From contig NZ_JAHKRN010000033.1 in the NCBI RefSeq assembly GCF_019396385.1, forward strand, positions 1 through 64,000: 64,000 nucleotides of DNA, written 5' to 3'. Positions 54,443 through 62,851 of the stretch are shown piece by piece (the first letter of the stretch is position 1; each line of letters opens with the position of its first letter). The notes under the pieces were generated by a model. The model ran no database searches. It was not told the origin of the DNA and saw nothing but the letters and a program-made list of their open reading frames with translations. Both the position numbers and the translations under genes were made by a program. Source of the stretch: Nonomuraea harbinensis (GTDB lineage: Bacteria; Actinomycetota; Actinomycetes; Streptosporangiales; Streptosporangiaceae).

Positions 54443-55198
54443 ATGGCAGGTGGAGCACGGGAGCCGGGCAGGAGCGTGACGTCCAAGGTCCTGGCGATCC
54501 TCGGCGCGTTCGACGCCGCGCACCCGCGGCTGACGCTCACCGAGGTGGCGGCGCGCAGCGGGGTGCCGCTGACGACGGCGCACCGGCTGGTGGGCGAGCT
54601 GGAGCGGTGGCAGGCGCTCGGCCGCGGCCCCGACGGGCGGCTGAGCGTGGGGCTGCGGCTGTGGGAGCTGGGGCAGCTCGCGCCCGGCCGGCTGCAGGAC
54701 CTGGCGCACCCGTGGCTGCAGGAGGTGTTCGCCGGCACCGGCGAGAACGTCCACCTGGCCGTCCGCGAGGGCCTGGAGGTGCTGTACGTCGACAAGGTGT
54801 ACGGGCGGCGGGCGGTGCCGATCGTGTCCAGGGCGGGCGGGCGGCTGCCGATGCACCCGACCGGGGTGGGCAAGGCGCTGCTGGCCTACGAGCCCGACTG
54901 GTTCGTCCGCGCCTATCTGGCGCGCGAGCTGGAGCGGCCCACCCCGCACACCATCACCGAGCCGGGCCGGCTGGCCCGCGAGCTGTCCACGGTCCGCGCC
55001 CAGGGATACGCGCTCACGTACGAGGAGATGACCTTGGGCTCCTGCTCGGCCGCCGCCCCGGTGCTGGTGGAGGGCCGGGCCATCGCCGCGCTGGGCATCG
55101 TGCTGGCCTCCCGCCGGGCCCGCGAGCTGCCGCGCCTGGTCGACATCCTGCGCACGGCGGCGGGGGGCATCGCCGAGTCGTACTCCGCCGCCGCCTGA
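54443..55198 (+). CDS. IclR-family regulator of the pca operon
   Basis: A 251-residue regulator. The winged helix (about 10-75) has LTEVAARSGVPLTTAHRLVGEL; the C-terminal ligand domain has GRLPMHPTGVGKALLAY. Divergent from pobA, as in PcaR/PobR-type regulation by an aromatic or beta-ketoadipate. Confidence 0.9.
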   Translation: MAGGAREPGRSVTSKVLAILGAFDAAHPRLTLTEVAARSGVPLTTAHRLVGELERWQALGRGPDGRLSVGLRLWELGQLAPGRLQDLAHPWLQEVFAGTGENVHLAVREGLEVLYVDKVYGRRAVPIVSRAGGRLPMHPTGVGKALLAYEPDWFVRAYLARELERPTPHTITEPGRLARELSTVRAQGYALTYEEMTLGSCSAAAPVLVEGRAIAALGIVLASRRARELPRLVDILRTAAGGIAESYSAAA

Positions 55199-55226
55199 AC
55201 CCGCAGGTGGGGGGTAGTAGCCCGGC

Positions 55227-56069
55227 ATGCGCATTCTGATGTCGGGAGCGGGCGGGGCGCTGGGCAGGGCGACCGTGCCCGCCCTGGTCAAGGCGGGTCA
55301 CGAGGTCCGCGCGCTGGGCCGGGGACCTGGTGAAGGCGGCGACTCCCGGTGGTTCCCCGGCGAGCGGGTGAAGGACGCCGTGCGCGGCTGCGACGCCGTC
55401 CTGCTCCTGCCTGAGCGGCGCGCGGACCCGGCGGCCGCTCGCGCGCTGGTGGCCGCCGCGTGCGGGGCGGGCGTGCCGCACCTGCTGCGGGTGGCGGCGC
55501 CGGCGACCGGACGGGAGCGCCGGCGCCGGGAGGACGCCGAACGCGTCGTCAGGAGCAGCGGCCTGGGCTGGACCCTCGTCCGCCACAGCCACCTGCACCA
55601 GTCGCTGGACCTGCTGCTGCGGCAGTGGGCCGCCTCTCCCGTGCTCCCGGTGGACCCGTCGCTGCCCTGGCAGCCGGTGGACGCCCGGGAGGTGGCCGGC
55701 TACCTGACGGGGCTGCTGGCGGGCGAGCCGCGCCGGGCGGCGCTCGCGTACGGCGGCCCGGAGGTGCTCAGCACCTCCGAGCTGGTCAGGACCTGGCTCA
55801 GGGCGCGCGGGCTGCGCCGTCTGTGCCCGCGGGTGCGCTATCCCGGCAAGGCGGCGGCCGAGCAGCGGGCGGGCTGGCTGATGGTCAGGAACGCCCCGCT
55901 GGGCACGCTCGGGTGGCGGGAGTGGCTGACGCCGGCGGCCGAGCTGTCGGACGACTTCGCCGAGGAGCACACCGCGTCGCCGACCAGCCCGGCGAACCAG
56001 CCGGAGCGCGATCCGGATGTGCGGGTGTACGGCGGCGACGAGGGTTACCAGCGGCAGACCCGGGCGTAG
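55227..56069 (+). CDS. NmrA/SDR-like NAD(P)-binding protein
   Basis: A 280-residue atypical SDR. It starts MRILMSGAGGALGRATVP (nucleotide loop), then has a helical-Rossmann core with VRHSHLHQSLDLLL, but no catalytic Tyr-x-x-x-Lys is clear. Often such proteins are redox sensors or epimerase-like. Same strand as, and 28 bp after, the IclR gene. Confidence 0.75.
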   Translation: MRILMSGAGGALGRATVPALVKAGHEVRALGRGPGEGGDSRWFPGERVKDAVRGCDAVLLLPERRADPAAARALVAAACGAGVPHLLRVAAPATGRERRRREDAERVVRSSGLGWTLVRHSHLHQSLDLLLRQWAASPVLPVDPSLPWQPVDAREVAGYLTGLLAGEPRRAALAYGGPEVLSTSELVRTWLRARGLRRLCPRVRYPGKAAAEQRAGWLMVRNAPLGTLGWREWLTPAAELSDDFAEEHTASPTSPANQPERDPDVRVYGGDEGYQRQTRA

Positions 56070-56118
56070 TATGCCGTTTTGCTGGGGTTTCTCCTAACCT
56101 GTACGGTCCCTTCCGTTA

Positions 56119-56139
56119 CACTGAACACCTTGTTCAGTG
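56119..56139. promoter_or_regulatory. Operator palindrome of the XRE-cupin gene
   Basis: CACTGAACA-CCT-TGTTCAGTG is a perfect 9-bp inverted repeat just upstream of the regulator's ATG and overlapping an alternative GTG at 56137, which supports the ATG as start. Confidence 0.7.
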
Positions 56140-56157
56140 CCGCCGACCGAGGGTTCG

Positions 56158-56733
56158 ATGACGGAGCCAGAGACCGCCCGCCTGGGTGCGCGCATCCGGA
56201 CGTACCGGAACATGCGCCGCATGACCGTGCGCGGACTGGCCGTCGAGGCGAAGGCGAGCCCGAGCTTCATCAGCCAGCTTGAGCGCGGCCGGACCAGCGC
56301 CAGCATCGGCATGCTCAGGCGGATCGCCACGGCGCTCGGCCTGACCGTGGCCGACCTGTTCAGCGAGGAGGACGAGATCGGGCACCGCGTGGTGCGCCGC
56401 CCGTCGCGTCCCGAGTTACGCACCGCCCCCGGCACCCGCAAGTACCTGATCTCCCAGCGTCCTCTCCAGAACGTGGAGGTGTACGCGGGCGAGTTCGACC
56501 CCGGTGCCTCCACCGGGGACGAGCCGTACTCCCACGGCGAGTCGCAGGAGATCCTCCTCGTGCTCCACGGCCGGATCACCGTGTGGCTCGGCCCGTCGGG
56601 CTCTGCCTCCCCGCACGTGCTCGGGCCGGGTGACAGCGTGGAGTACCGGACCTCGGTGCCGCACCGCGTGGCCAACGAGGGCGACCAGCCGGCCGAGGTC
56701 ATCTGGGTGATCAGCCCGCCCACCCCGGCCTGA
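56158..56733 (+). CDS. XRE-cupin transcriptional regulator
   Basis: A 191-residue protein with an N-terminal HTH (LAVEAKASPSFISQLERGRTS) and a C-terminal cupin (residues ~115-190: HGESQEILLVLHGRITVWLG). Members commonly control amine or amino-acid oxidation. 77 bp before a PuuB-like oxidase on the same strand, which it may regulate (PuuR analogue). Confidence 0.9.
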   Translation: MTEPETARLGARIRTYRNMRRMTVRGLAVEAKASPSFISQLERGRTSASIGMLRRIATALGLTVADLFSEEDEIGHRVVRRPSRPELRTAPGTRKYLISQRPLQNVEVYAGEFDPGASTGDEPYSHGESQEILLVLHGRITVWLGPSGSASPHVLGPGDSVEYRTSVPHRVANEGDQPAEVIWVISPPTPA

Positions 56734-56810
56734 GCACCCGGATCACCGACGGGGCGCCCGGCTCCGTTCCTCTCTTCCCCACTAGCCTGACATGGAAGGC
56801 GGTTTCAGAC

Positions 56811-58226
56811 GTGAATGGGATCCCGCTGACGGGGGACTTCGCCAACGGCGGGGTCTCGTTCTGGTACCGGCAGGCCGGACTGCCGGCGCGCCGGGCGCCG
56901 CTGCCCGGCCCGCGCGTGTACGACGTGGCGATCGTGGGCGGCGGTTACACCGGCCTGTGGACGGCCTACTACCTGAAGAAGGCCCAGCCTGACCTGCGGA
57001 TCGCCGTGCTGGAGAAGGAGTTCGCCGGGTTCGGCGCGTCCGGCCGCAACGGGGGCTGGCTGTCGGCGGAGTTCGCCGGGTCGCGCAAGCGGCACGCCAG
57101 GGCGCGCGGCCGCCAGGCCATGATCGACCTGCAGCACGCCATGTTCCGCGCGGTGGACGAGGTCATCGACGTGGCCCGTGAGGAGGGCATCGACGCCGAC
57201 GTCCACAAGGGCGGGCTGGTGCACGCCGCCACCAACCCGGCGCAGCGCCGCCGCCTCCGCGCCGAGGTCGCCGACCTGCGCACGTGGGGGTACGGCGAGG
57301 ACGACATGCGCCTGATGGACCGCGACGAGATGGGCGAGCGGCTGCACGTGGCCGGCGCCATCGAGGGCGCCTACTCGCCGCACTGCGCCCGCATCCAGCC
57401 GGCCAAGCTGGCGATCGGGCTGGCCCGCGCCGCCGAGGCGCTGGGCGTGGACATCTTCGAGAGCACCACGGTGACCGAGATCCGCCCGCGCGAGGCGGGC
57501 CGGGCGTCGGCCGTCACCACGCGCGGCACGGTCACGGCCGAGTACGTGATCCGCGCGACGGAGGGCTTCACCGCCAGCCTGACGGGCCAGCACCGGCAGT
57601 GGCTGCCGATGAACAGCTCGATGATCGTCACCGAGCCGCTGCCCGCCGAGATGTGGAAGCACATCGGCTGGTCGGGCAACGAACTGCTCGGCGACCAGGC
57701 GCACGGCTACATCTACGCGCAGCGCACGGCCGACGACCGGATCGCCATCGGCGGGCGGGGCGTGCCCTACCGGTACGGGTCGCGTACCGACGTCTGGGGG
57801 GCCACGCAGGCGCAGACGGTCGCGTCGCTCTGGCGGATGCTCGTCAAGTTGTTCCCGGCCACCGCCGACGCGCGGGTGCAGCACGCGTGGTGCGGCGTGC
57901 TCGGGGTGCCGCGCGACTGGTGCTCGACGGTGCACCTGGACCACGAGACGGGGCTCGGCTGGGCGGGCGGCTACGTCGGCAGCGGCGTGACCACCACCAA
58001 CCTGGCCGGGCGCACGCTGCGCGACCTGGTGCTGCGGCGCGACACCGAGCTGACGTCGCTGCCGTGGGTGGGCCGCCAGGTGCGGCAGTGGGAGCCGGAG
58101 CCGCTGCGCTGGATCGGCGTGCAGCTGATCTACGCCCTCTACAGGGCCGCCGACCGGAGCGAGAACGACCACGGCACCACCACCTCGCCCTACGCCCGCA
58201 TCGCCGACCTGATCTCCGGCCGCTAA
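56811..58226 (+). CDS. FAD-dependent amine oxidase (PuuB-like)
   Basis: A 471-residue DAO-family flavoprotein. The FAD site is VAIVGGGYTGLWTAYYL with GFGASGRNGGW; RATEGFTASL lies in the middle; the C-terminal FAD region is GLGWAGGYVGSGVTTTNLAG. It resembles gamma-glutamylputrescine oxidase. No puuA or puuC is nearby. The start is a GTG at 56811. The 3' end overlaps the convergent polymerase gene by 4 bp. Confidence 0.85.
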   Translation: MNGIPLTGDFANGGVSFWYRQAGLPARRAPLPGPRVYDVAIVGGGYTGLWTAYYLKKAQPDLRIAVLEKEFAGFGASGRNGGWLSAEFAGSRKRHARARGRQAMIDLQHAMFRAVDEVIDVAREEGIDADVHKGGLVHAATNPAQRRRLRAEVADLRTWGYGEDDMRLMDRDEMGERLHVAGAIEGAYSPHCARIQPAKLAIGLARAAEALGVDIFESTTVTEIRPREAGRASAVTTRGTVTAEYVIRATEGFTASLTGQHRQWLPMNSSMIVTEPLPAEMWKHIGWSGNELLGDQAHGYIYAQRTADDRIAIGGRGVPYRYGSRTDVWGATQAQTVASLWRMLVKLFPATADARVQHAWCGVLGVPRDWCSTVHLDHETGLGWAGGYVGSGVTTTNLAGRTLRDLVLRRDTELTSLPWVGRQVRQWEPEPLRWIGVQLIYALYRAADRSENDHGTTTSPYARIADLISGR

Positions 58227-59404
58227 CTCCAGGGGTCGTAGTCGACCTCCAGCGGCTCCTGCGGCGGGCGCTCCGCCTCGGGGACGTGCTGGAGGTTGAC
58301 GCGAATCCGGTACCACACACTGCTGCGCCCGCGCATGCCGTCGACCAGCACGTCGGCGGGCTCCAGCCGGGCGGCGACGCCGGGGTGGCGGGCCTTCCAG
58401 CGTTCGAGGCCGGCCAGCGCCTCGTCCTTGTGCTGGGCCTTGGCGATCTCGATGACGGGTCTGGTCTGCCGCCTGCGGCCGGTGCCCTTGGGCGGCTTGG
58501 CCGGCGGGCCGAGCTCCTCGGCGAGCGCGAGCAGGCCGTCGAGGGAGCCGGGGTGCAGGTCCATGTCCTCCCACGGGTCGCCCGACTCGGCCAGCCGGGC
58601 GGGAACGGTGTCGACGGTGAACGCCTCCGGCCGGCAGCCCGGCACCTCGTCCCAGGTGAGCGGGGTGGAGACGCGGGCGTCGGGGACGGCGCGCACCGAG
58701 TAGGCGGAGGCGACGGTGCGGTCGTAGGCGTTCTGGTTGAAGTCGACGAACACGCCGTGGCGCTCCTCCTTCCACCACCGGCTGGTGGCCAGGTCGGGGG
58801 CGCGCCGCTCGACCTCGCGGGCCACGGTCTCGGCCGCCTTGCGCACCTGGGCGAACGGCCAACGCCGGTCGATGCGGGCGTAGACGTGGAAGCCGCGCGA
58901 GCCGGACGTCTTGGGCCAGGCGGTCAGGCCGTGGTCGGCGAGCACCTCGCGGGCCACCTGGGCGGTGCGCAGCACGTCGTCCCACTCGACGCCGGGCACC
59001 GGGTCGAGGTCGATGCGCAACTCGTCGGGGTGGGCCAGGTCGTCGGCGCGCACGGGGTGCGGGTTGAGGTCGACGCACCCGAGGTTGACCACCCAGGCGA
59101 GCTGGGCCAGATCGGTGCAGACGACCTCCTCGGCGCTCAGCCCTGACCGGTATTTCAGCTCGGCCACCTCGATCCAGCCGGGCCGCTTGGCGGGGGCGCG
59201 CTTCTGGAAGAACGGCTCCTCCTCCACGCCGCGCACGAACCGCTTGAGCACCATCGGCCGCCCGTGGACGCCGCGCAGCGCCGCCTCGCCCACGGCCTGG
59301 TAGTAACGCACCAGGTCGAGCTTGGTGTGGCCGGTGCGGGGAAAGATCACCTTGTCGGGGCTGGTGATGCGGACTTCGCGGCCGGCGACCTCGATGTCAG
59401 ACAT
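58223..59404 (-). CDS. LigD-type polymerase domain protein (NHEJ)
   Basis: A 393-residue stand-alone archaeo-eukaryotic primase-type polymerase. PDKVIFPRTGHTKLDLVRYY starts the fold; the metal-binding ELRIDLDPVPG and KTSGSRGFHVY follow. In bacterial end-joining the enzyme fills gaps with ribonucleotides together with Ku and LigD ligase. No ku or ligase is visible here. Confidence 0.88.
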   Translation of the reverse strand: MSDIEVAGREVRITSPDKVIFPRTGHTKLDLVRYYQAVGEAALRGVHGRPMVLKRFVRGVEEEPFFQKRAPAKRPGWIEVAELKYRSGLSAEEVVCTDLAQLAWVVNLGCVDLNPHPVRADDLAHPDELRIDLDPVPGVEWDDVLRTAQVAREVLADHGLTAWPKTSGSRGFHVYARIDRRWPFAQVRKAAETVAREVERRAPDLATSRWWKEERHGVFVDFNQNAYDRTVASAYSVRAVPDARVSTPLTWDEVPGCRPEAFTVDTVPARLAESGDPWEDMDLHPGSLDGLLALAEELGPPAKPPKGTGRRRQTRPVIEIAKAQHKDEALAGLERWKARHPGVAARLEPADVLVDGMRGRSSVWYRIRVNLQHVPEAERPPQEPLEVDYDPWS

Positions 59405-59535
59405 GTGGTCACGATACGCGCACCCCCCGACATCCCCACGGCACCGGCACGACGCGCTTCCGGACAAGGAGACGCTGTCCCGGCCCGATCGGCGCGGGCT
59501 GGACGGGGTGCGTGCCGTTCCGGCTGGGGCAGGTT

Positions 59536-62500
59536 CTATGACCGGAGGTCCGCTCGTTCGATGGCGGACTGCCACTGGTCGTGGCTGTGCTGCTCCCAGT
59601 ACGGCAGGCCCAGCCGCTGGTGCGCGGCGATCGCGGCCCGCGCGTGCTCCGCCGCCTCCTCCGTACGGCCGAGCCGGAGCGCGAGCTGGGCCAGCGCGTC
59701 GCGGACCGAGCCGAAGACGGCGCTGCCCGAGCCCATCACCACGAGCTGGTCGGCGATGGGCAGCAGCCGGGCGTAGAGGTCGCCGGGCGAGGGGGTGCCG
59801 AGCCTGGCGGCGACCAGGCCCCACACCGGCCACAGGAAGTCGGCCGACCAGTCTTCCCGCAGGGTGCCGCCCCATCGGGCGAGCAGCTCGCGGGCCAGGG
59901 CCTCACGGCCGTTCTCCAGGGCGGCCAGGATCGCGACGGGGCGTACCGGCGCCATCAGCGCGGGCTCGGCGGCGGCGACCAGCTCGTCCACCAGCCCGGC
60001 GGCCTCGCCCCGCGCGCGCCCGCACAGGTAGCGGGCGATGAGGCGGCGCGCGTCCAGGCCCCACAGGCTGGCGCCGTAGCGGGGCGCGGGGAAGCGTTCC
60101 AGCAGCGACTCGGCCTCCGCCCAGCGGGCGCGCAGCATGAGCCCGCCCGTCTGCGCCACCCGGACCATCGCCTCCAGCTCGGGCCTGCGCAGCTCGCGCA
60201 GGAGCTGCTCGCAGCGGGACAGCTCGTGCTCCCACTCGGCGAGGTCGCCGGCGCGCAGCAGGCACGACATGCGGATGGCGCGGGCGACCAGCCTCTCCTC
60301 GCGGCGCAGGCACGGGATGGCGAGCAGCTCGTCGACGGCGCGCAGCCGCTCGTGGTTGCGTCCCGGTACGAACGCGGCCAGGAGGTAATTGTTCAGCGTC
60401 CTGGCCAGCAGGGCGGGGTCGCCGGTGGCGCGGGCCAGCTCGACCGCCTCGGCGGCCCGGCGCTCCCCTTCCGCGCGGCGCGGCCCGTAGTGCAGCTCGA
60501 CGCCGAGCGTGCCGAGCAGGGCCGCCCTGTCGTGGTCGCCGAGCGGGCCGGCGAGCAGGTTCTCCAGCACGTCGGCCAGGTCGTCGTCGACGAACCCGTA
60601 CGGCCGCCAGTTCCACACGGCGGGTGCGCCGAACGCCGTCACCGCCGGCACCAGCGCCGCCCGGTCGCCGATCCGCTGCGCCTGCGCGATGGCCTCGGCC
60701 AGGTCGCGGAACGCGCCCTCGGCGTCGCCGACCGCACGCCTGGCCTGGCCCAGGCCGGTGAGCGTGCGGCAGCGGGCGGCCGAGTCGCCGGGCGGCAGGT
60801 GGGCCAGCGCCAGCTCCCACAGCGCGACGGCCTCCTGGTAACCGTGCCGCCCGGCTGCCTGGCGCGCGGCCTCGGTGGCGTACGCGACAGCCTTCCCGGC
60901 GGGAGCCAGCGGAGCGGCGGCGGCGAAGTGCGCCGCGAGCACCGCGGGATCGGGACCCGCGCTCCGCCCACCGAGATCCCCACCCCACGCCCGCTCCGCC
61001 GACCGGCCCCCGGCATCGGCGCCCGACACCCGTTCGAGGTGTTCGGCGGCGCGGAGGTGGAGGCGGGCGCGGTCGAGGCGGGTGAGGCCGGTGTCGAGGG
61101 CCTCGCGGACCAGGGCGTGGGAGAAGCGGTAGCCGGTGGCCGACTCGGTGATCAGGCCGGTGGCGAGGGCGGGCTCCAGAGTGGTCATGACGTCCTCGAC
61201 CGGACGGCCGGCGAGGGCGGACAGCAGGTCCACGTCCGCCTCGCGGCCCGCCACCGCGGCGGCTTTGAGCAGGTCCTGGGTGGGGCCGGGCAGCCTGGCC
61301 AGGCGGCGGCCGATGACGTCGCGGGCGCCGGGCGGCACCCGGTCGCGCTCGCTCTCCGGCAGCCGGAGCAGCTCCTCCAGGTAGAACGGGTTCCCGCCGG
61401 ACCGGTCGAGCAGCGCCACCGGGTCGGCGCGCACGTCCCGCTGCCGCAGGTAGGCGCGTACCTCGTCGGCGCCGAAGGGGACGAGCGGCAGCCGCAGCCC
61501 TTCTCTCGACAGCGCGCCCAGCGTCTCGCCGAGCCGCTCCCGCTGCTCGTCCGGCCGGAGCGTGACGATCGCCAGGGTGGCGGTACGGGGCAGCTCGGCG
61601 GAGACGTACTCCAGGAGCTTCAGCGACGAGGCGTCGGCCCAGTGGAGATCCTCCAGCACCAGCAGGGTCGGCTCCTCGCCCAGGTAAGCCAGGACGTCGT
61701 CGTACAGGTCGAACAGCTCGGCGTGCGGCCGCGCGGGCAGCACCCCCGCCTGGCGCCAGGGCCAGAACGCGGGCGCGCCGCCCTCGTCGGGGCACCGTCC
61801 CCAGACGACCCGGAACCCTCGGGACCCGGCGACGTCGGCGGCGGCGCGGGCCAGGCTCGTCTTCCCGATGCCCGCCTCGCCGCTCACGATGACCAGCCCG
61901 CCACGCCCTCCCCTGGCCTCGGCGAGCCGCTCCTCCAGCGCCCGCACCTCTCTCTCCCGCCCGACCAGCCTTTCGCGTCCGCCCTCCCGATGCCGCGCCA
62001 CCCCGGCCGCCGCACCCGGCTGCGGCCCCGCCTCGGTCGCCGAAGGGGCCTCCAGCTCGGGCGACTGGGTGAGGACAGCCTGTTCCAGACGCCTGAGCGC
62101 CGGTCCCGGCTCGATGCCGAGCTCGTCCGACAGCAGCGCGCGCACCCGGCGCAGGGCGGACAGCGCCTCGGCCTGCCGCCCCGCCCGGTAGAGGGCCAGC
62201 ACCAGCAGCGACCACGCCCGCTCCCGGTACGGGCCGGCCGAGACCAGCTCCTCCAGCTCGGGCACGCTCGCCTCGCCGAGCTCCAGCCGGGCGGCGAGCC
62301 GGTCCTCGACCACACCCGAGCGCAGCTCCGACAGCCGCGCCGCCTCCGCCCCGGCGAACCCCAGCCCGGGGAACTCCGCCAGCGGCTCCCCGCGCCACAG
62401 CCCGAGCGCGCGGTCCAGCACGCCCGCCGCCTCGGCGGGCCGCCCCGCCGCCAGCAGCCGGCGCCCGTCGGCCGCCCACGCGGCGAACCGGCCCGCGTCG

Positions 62501-62817
62501 GTCTGGGCCGGCGTGATGTCCAGCAGGTAGCCGGGCTCGCGGGTGAGCAGCAGGCGCGGCGGGGTGCGCGGCCGGCGGCCGGGCTCCAGCACCCGCCGCA
62601 GGTGGGAGACGTACGCCTGGAGGGTGGCCGTCGCCTTGGCCGGAGCCTCGCCCGCCCACAGCTCCTCGACGAGCCGGTCCAGCGAGACCGGGCGGCCGGG
62701 GCTGAGCGCGAGCATGGCGAGCACGGCCCGCTGCTTGCGGGTGCCGGGGTCCAGCCGCGCCCCCGAGTCGTCGGCCACCTCCAGGGGGCCGAGCAGTCGC
62801 ACGTCCACGAACCCCAA
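59536..62817 (-). CDS. AfsR/SARP-family regulator with ATPase and TPR
   Basis: A 1,093-residue regulator. The N-terminal OmpR-type DNA-binding domain (about 1-95) starts DVRLLGPLEV. The BTAD (about 100-250) has LVLALYRAGRQAEALSALRRVR. Then an AAA/STAND ATPase with SGEAGIGKTSLA near residue 315 and LLVLEDLHWADASSLKLL, followed by TPR-like helices. Such proteins activate secondary metabolism or stress genes. It diverges from the flavoenzyme at 62852, which may be its target; it is 25 kb from the NRPS island, so a role there is not implied. Confidence 0.9.
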   Translation of the reverse strand: MGFVDVRLLGPLEVADDSGARLDPGTRKQRAVLAMLALSPGRPVSLDRLVEELWAGEAPAKATATLQAYVSHLRRVLEPGRRPRTPPRLLLTREPGYLLDITPAQTDAGRFAAWAADGRRLLAAGRPAEAAGVLDRALGLWRGEPLAEFPGLGFAGAEAARLSELRSGVVEDRLAARLELGEASVPELEELVSAGPYRERAWSLLVLALYRAGRQAEALSALRRVRALLSDELGIEPGPALRRLEQAVLTQSPELEAPSATEAGPQPGAAAGVARHREGGRERLVGREREVRALEERLAEARGGRGGLVIVSGEAGIGKTSLARAAADVAGSRGFRVVWGRCPDEGGAPAFWPWRQAGVLPARPHAELFDLYDDVLAYLGEEPTLLVLEDLHWADASSLKLLEYVSAELPRTATLAIVTLRPDEQRERLGETLGALSREGLRLPLVPFGADEVRAYLRQRDVRADPVALLDRSGGNPFYLEELLRLPESERDRVPPGARDVIGRRLARLPGPTQDLLKAAAVAGREADVDLLSALAGRPVEDVMTTLEPALATGLITESATGYRFSHALVREALDTGLTRLDRARLHLRAAEHLERVSGADAGGRSAERAWGGDLGGRSAGPDPAVLAAHFAAAAPLAPAGKAVAYATEAARQAAGRHGYQEAVALWELALAHLPPGDSAARCRTLTGLGQARRAVGDAEGAFRDLAEAIAQAQRIGDRAALVPAVTAFGAPAVWNWRPYGFVDDDLADVLENLLAGPLGDHDRAALLGTLGVELHYGPRRAEGERRAAEAVELARATGDPALLARTLNNYLLAAFVPGRNHERLRAVDELLAIPCLRREERLVARAIRMSCLLRAGDLAEWEHELSRCEQLLRELRRPELEAMVRVAQTGGLMLRARWAEAESLLERFPAPRYGASLWGLDARRLIARYLCGRARGEAAGLVDELVAAAEPALMAPVRPVAILAALENGREALARELLARWGGTLREDWSADFLWPVWGLVAARLGTPSPGDLYARLLPIADQLVVMGSGSAVFGSVRDALAQLALRLGRTEEAAEHARAAIAAHQRLGLPYWEQHSHDQWQSAIERADLRS

Positions 62818-62851
62818 GTCAACCCCAAGTCAGCCGCAAACAGGAAAACGC

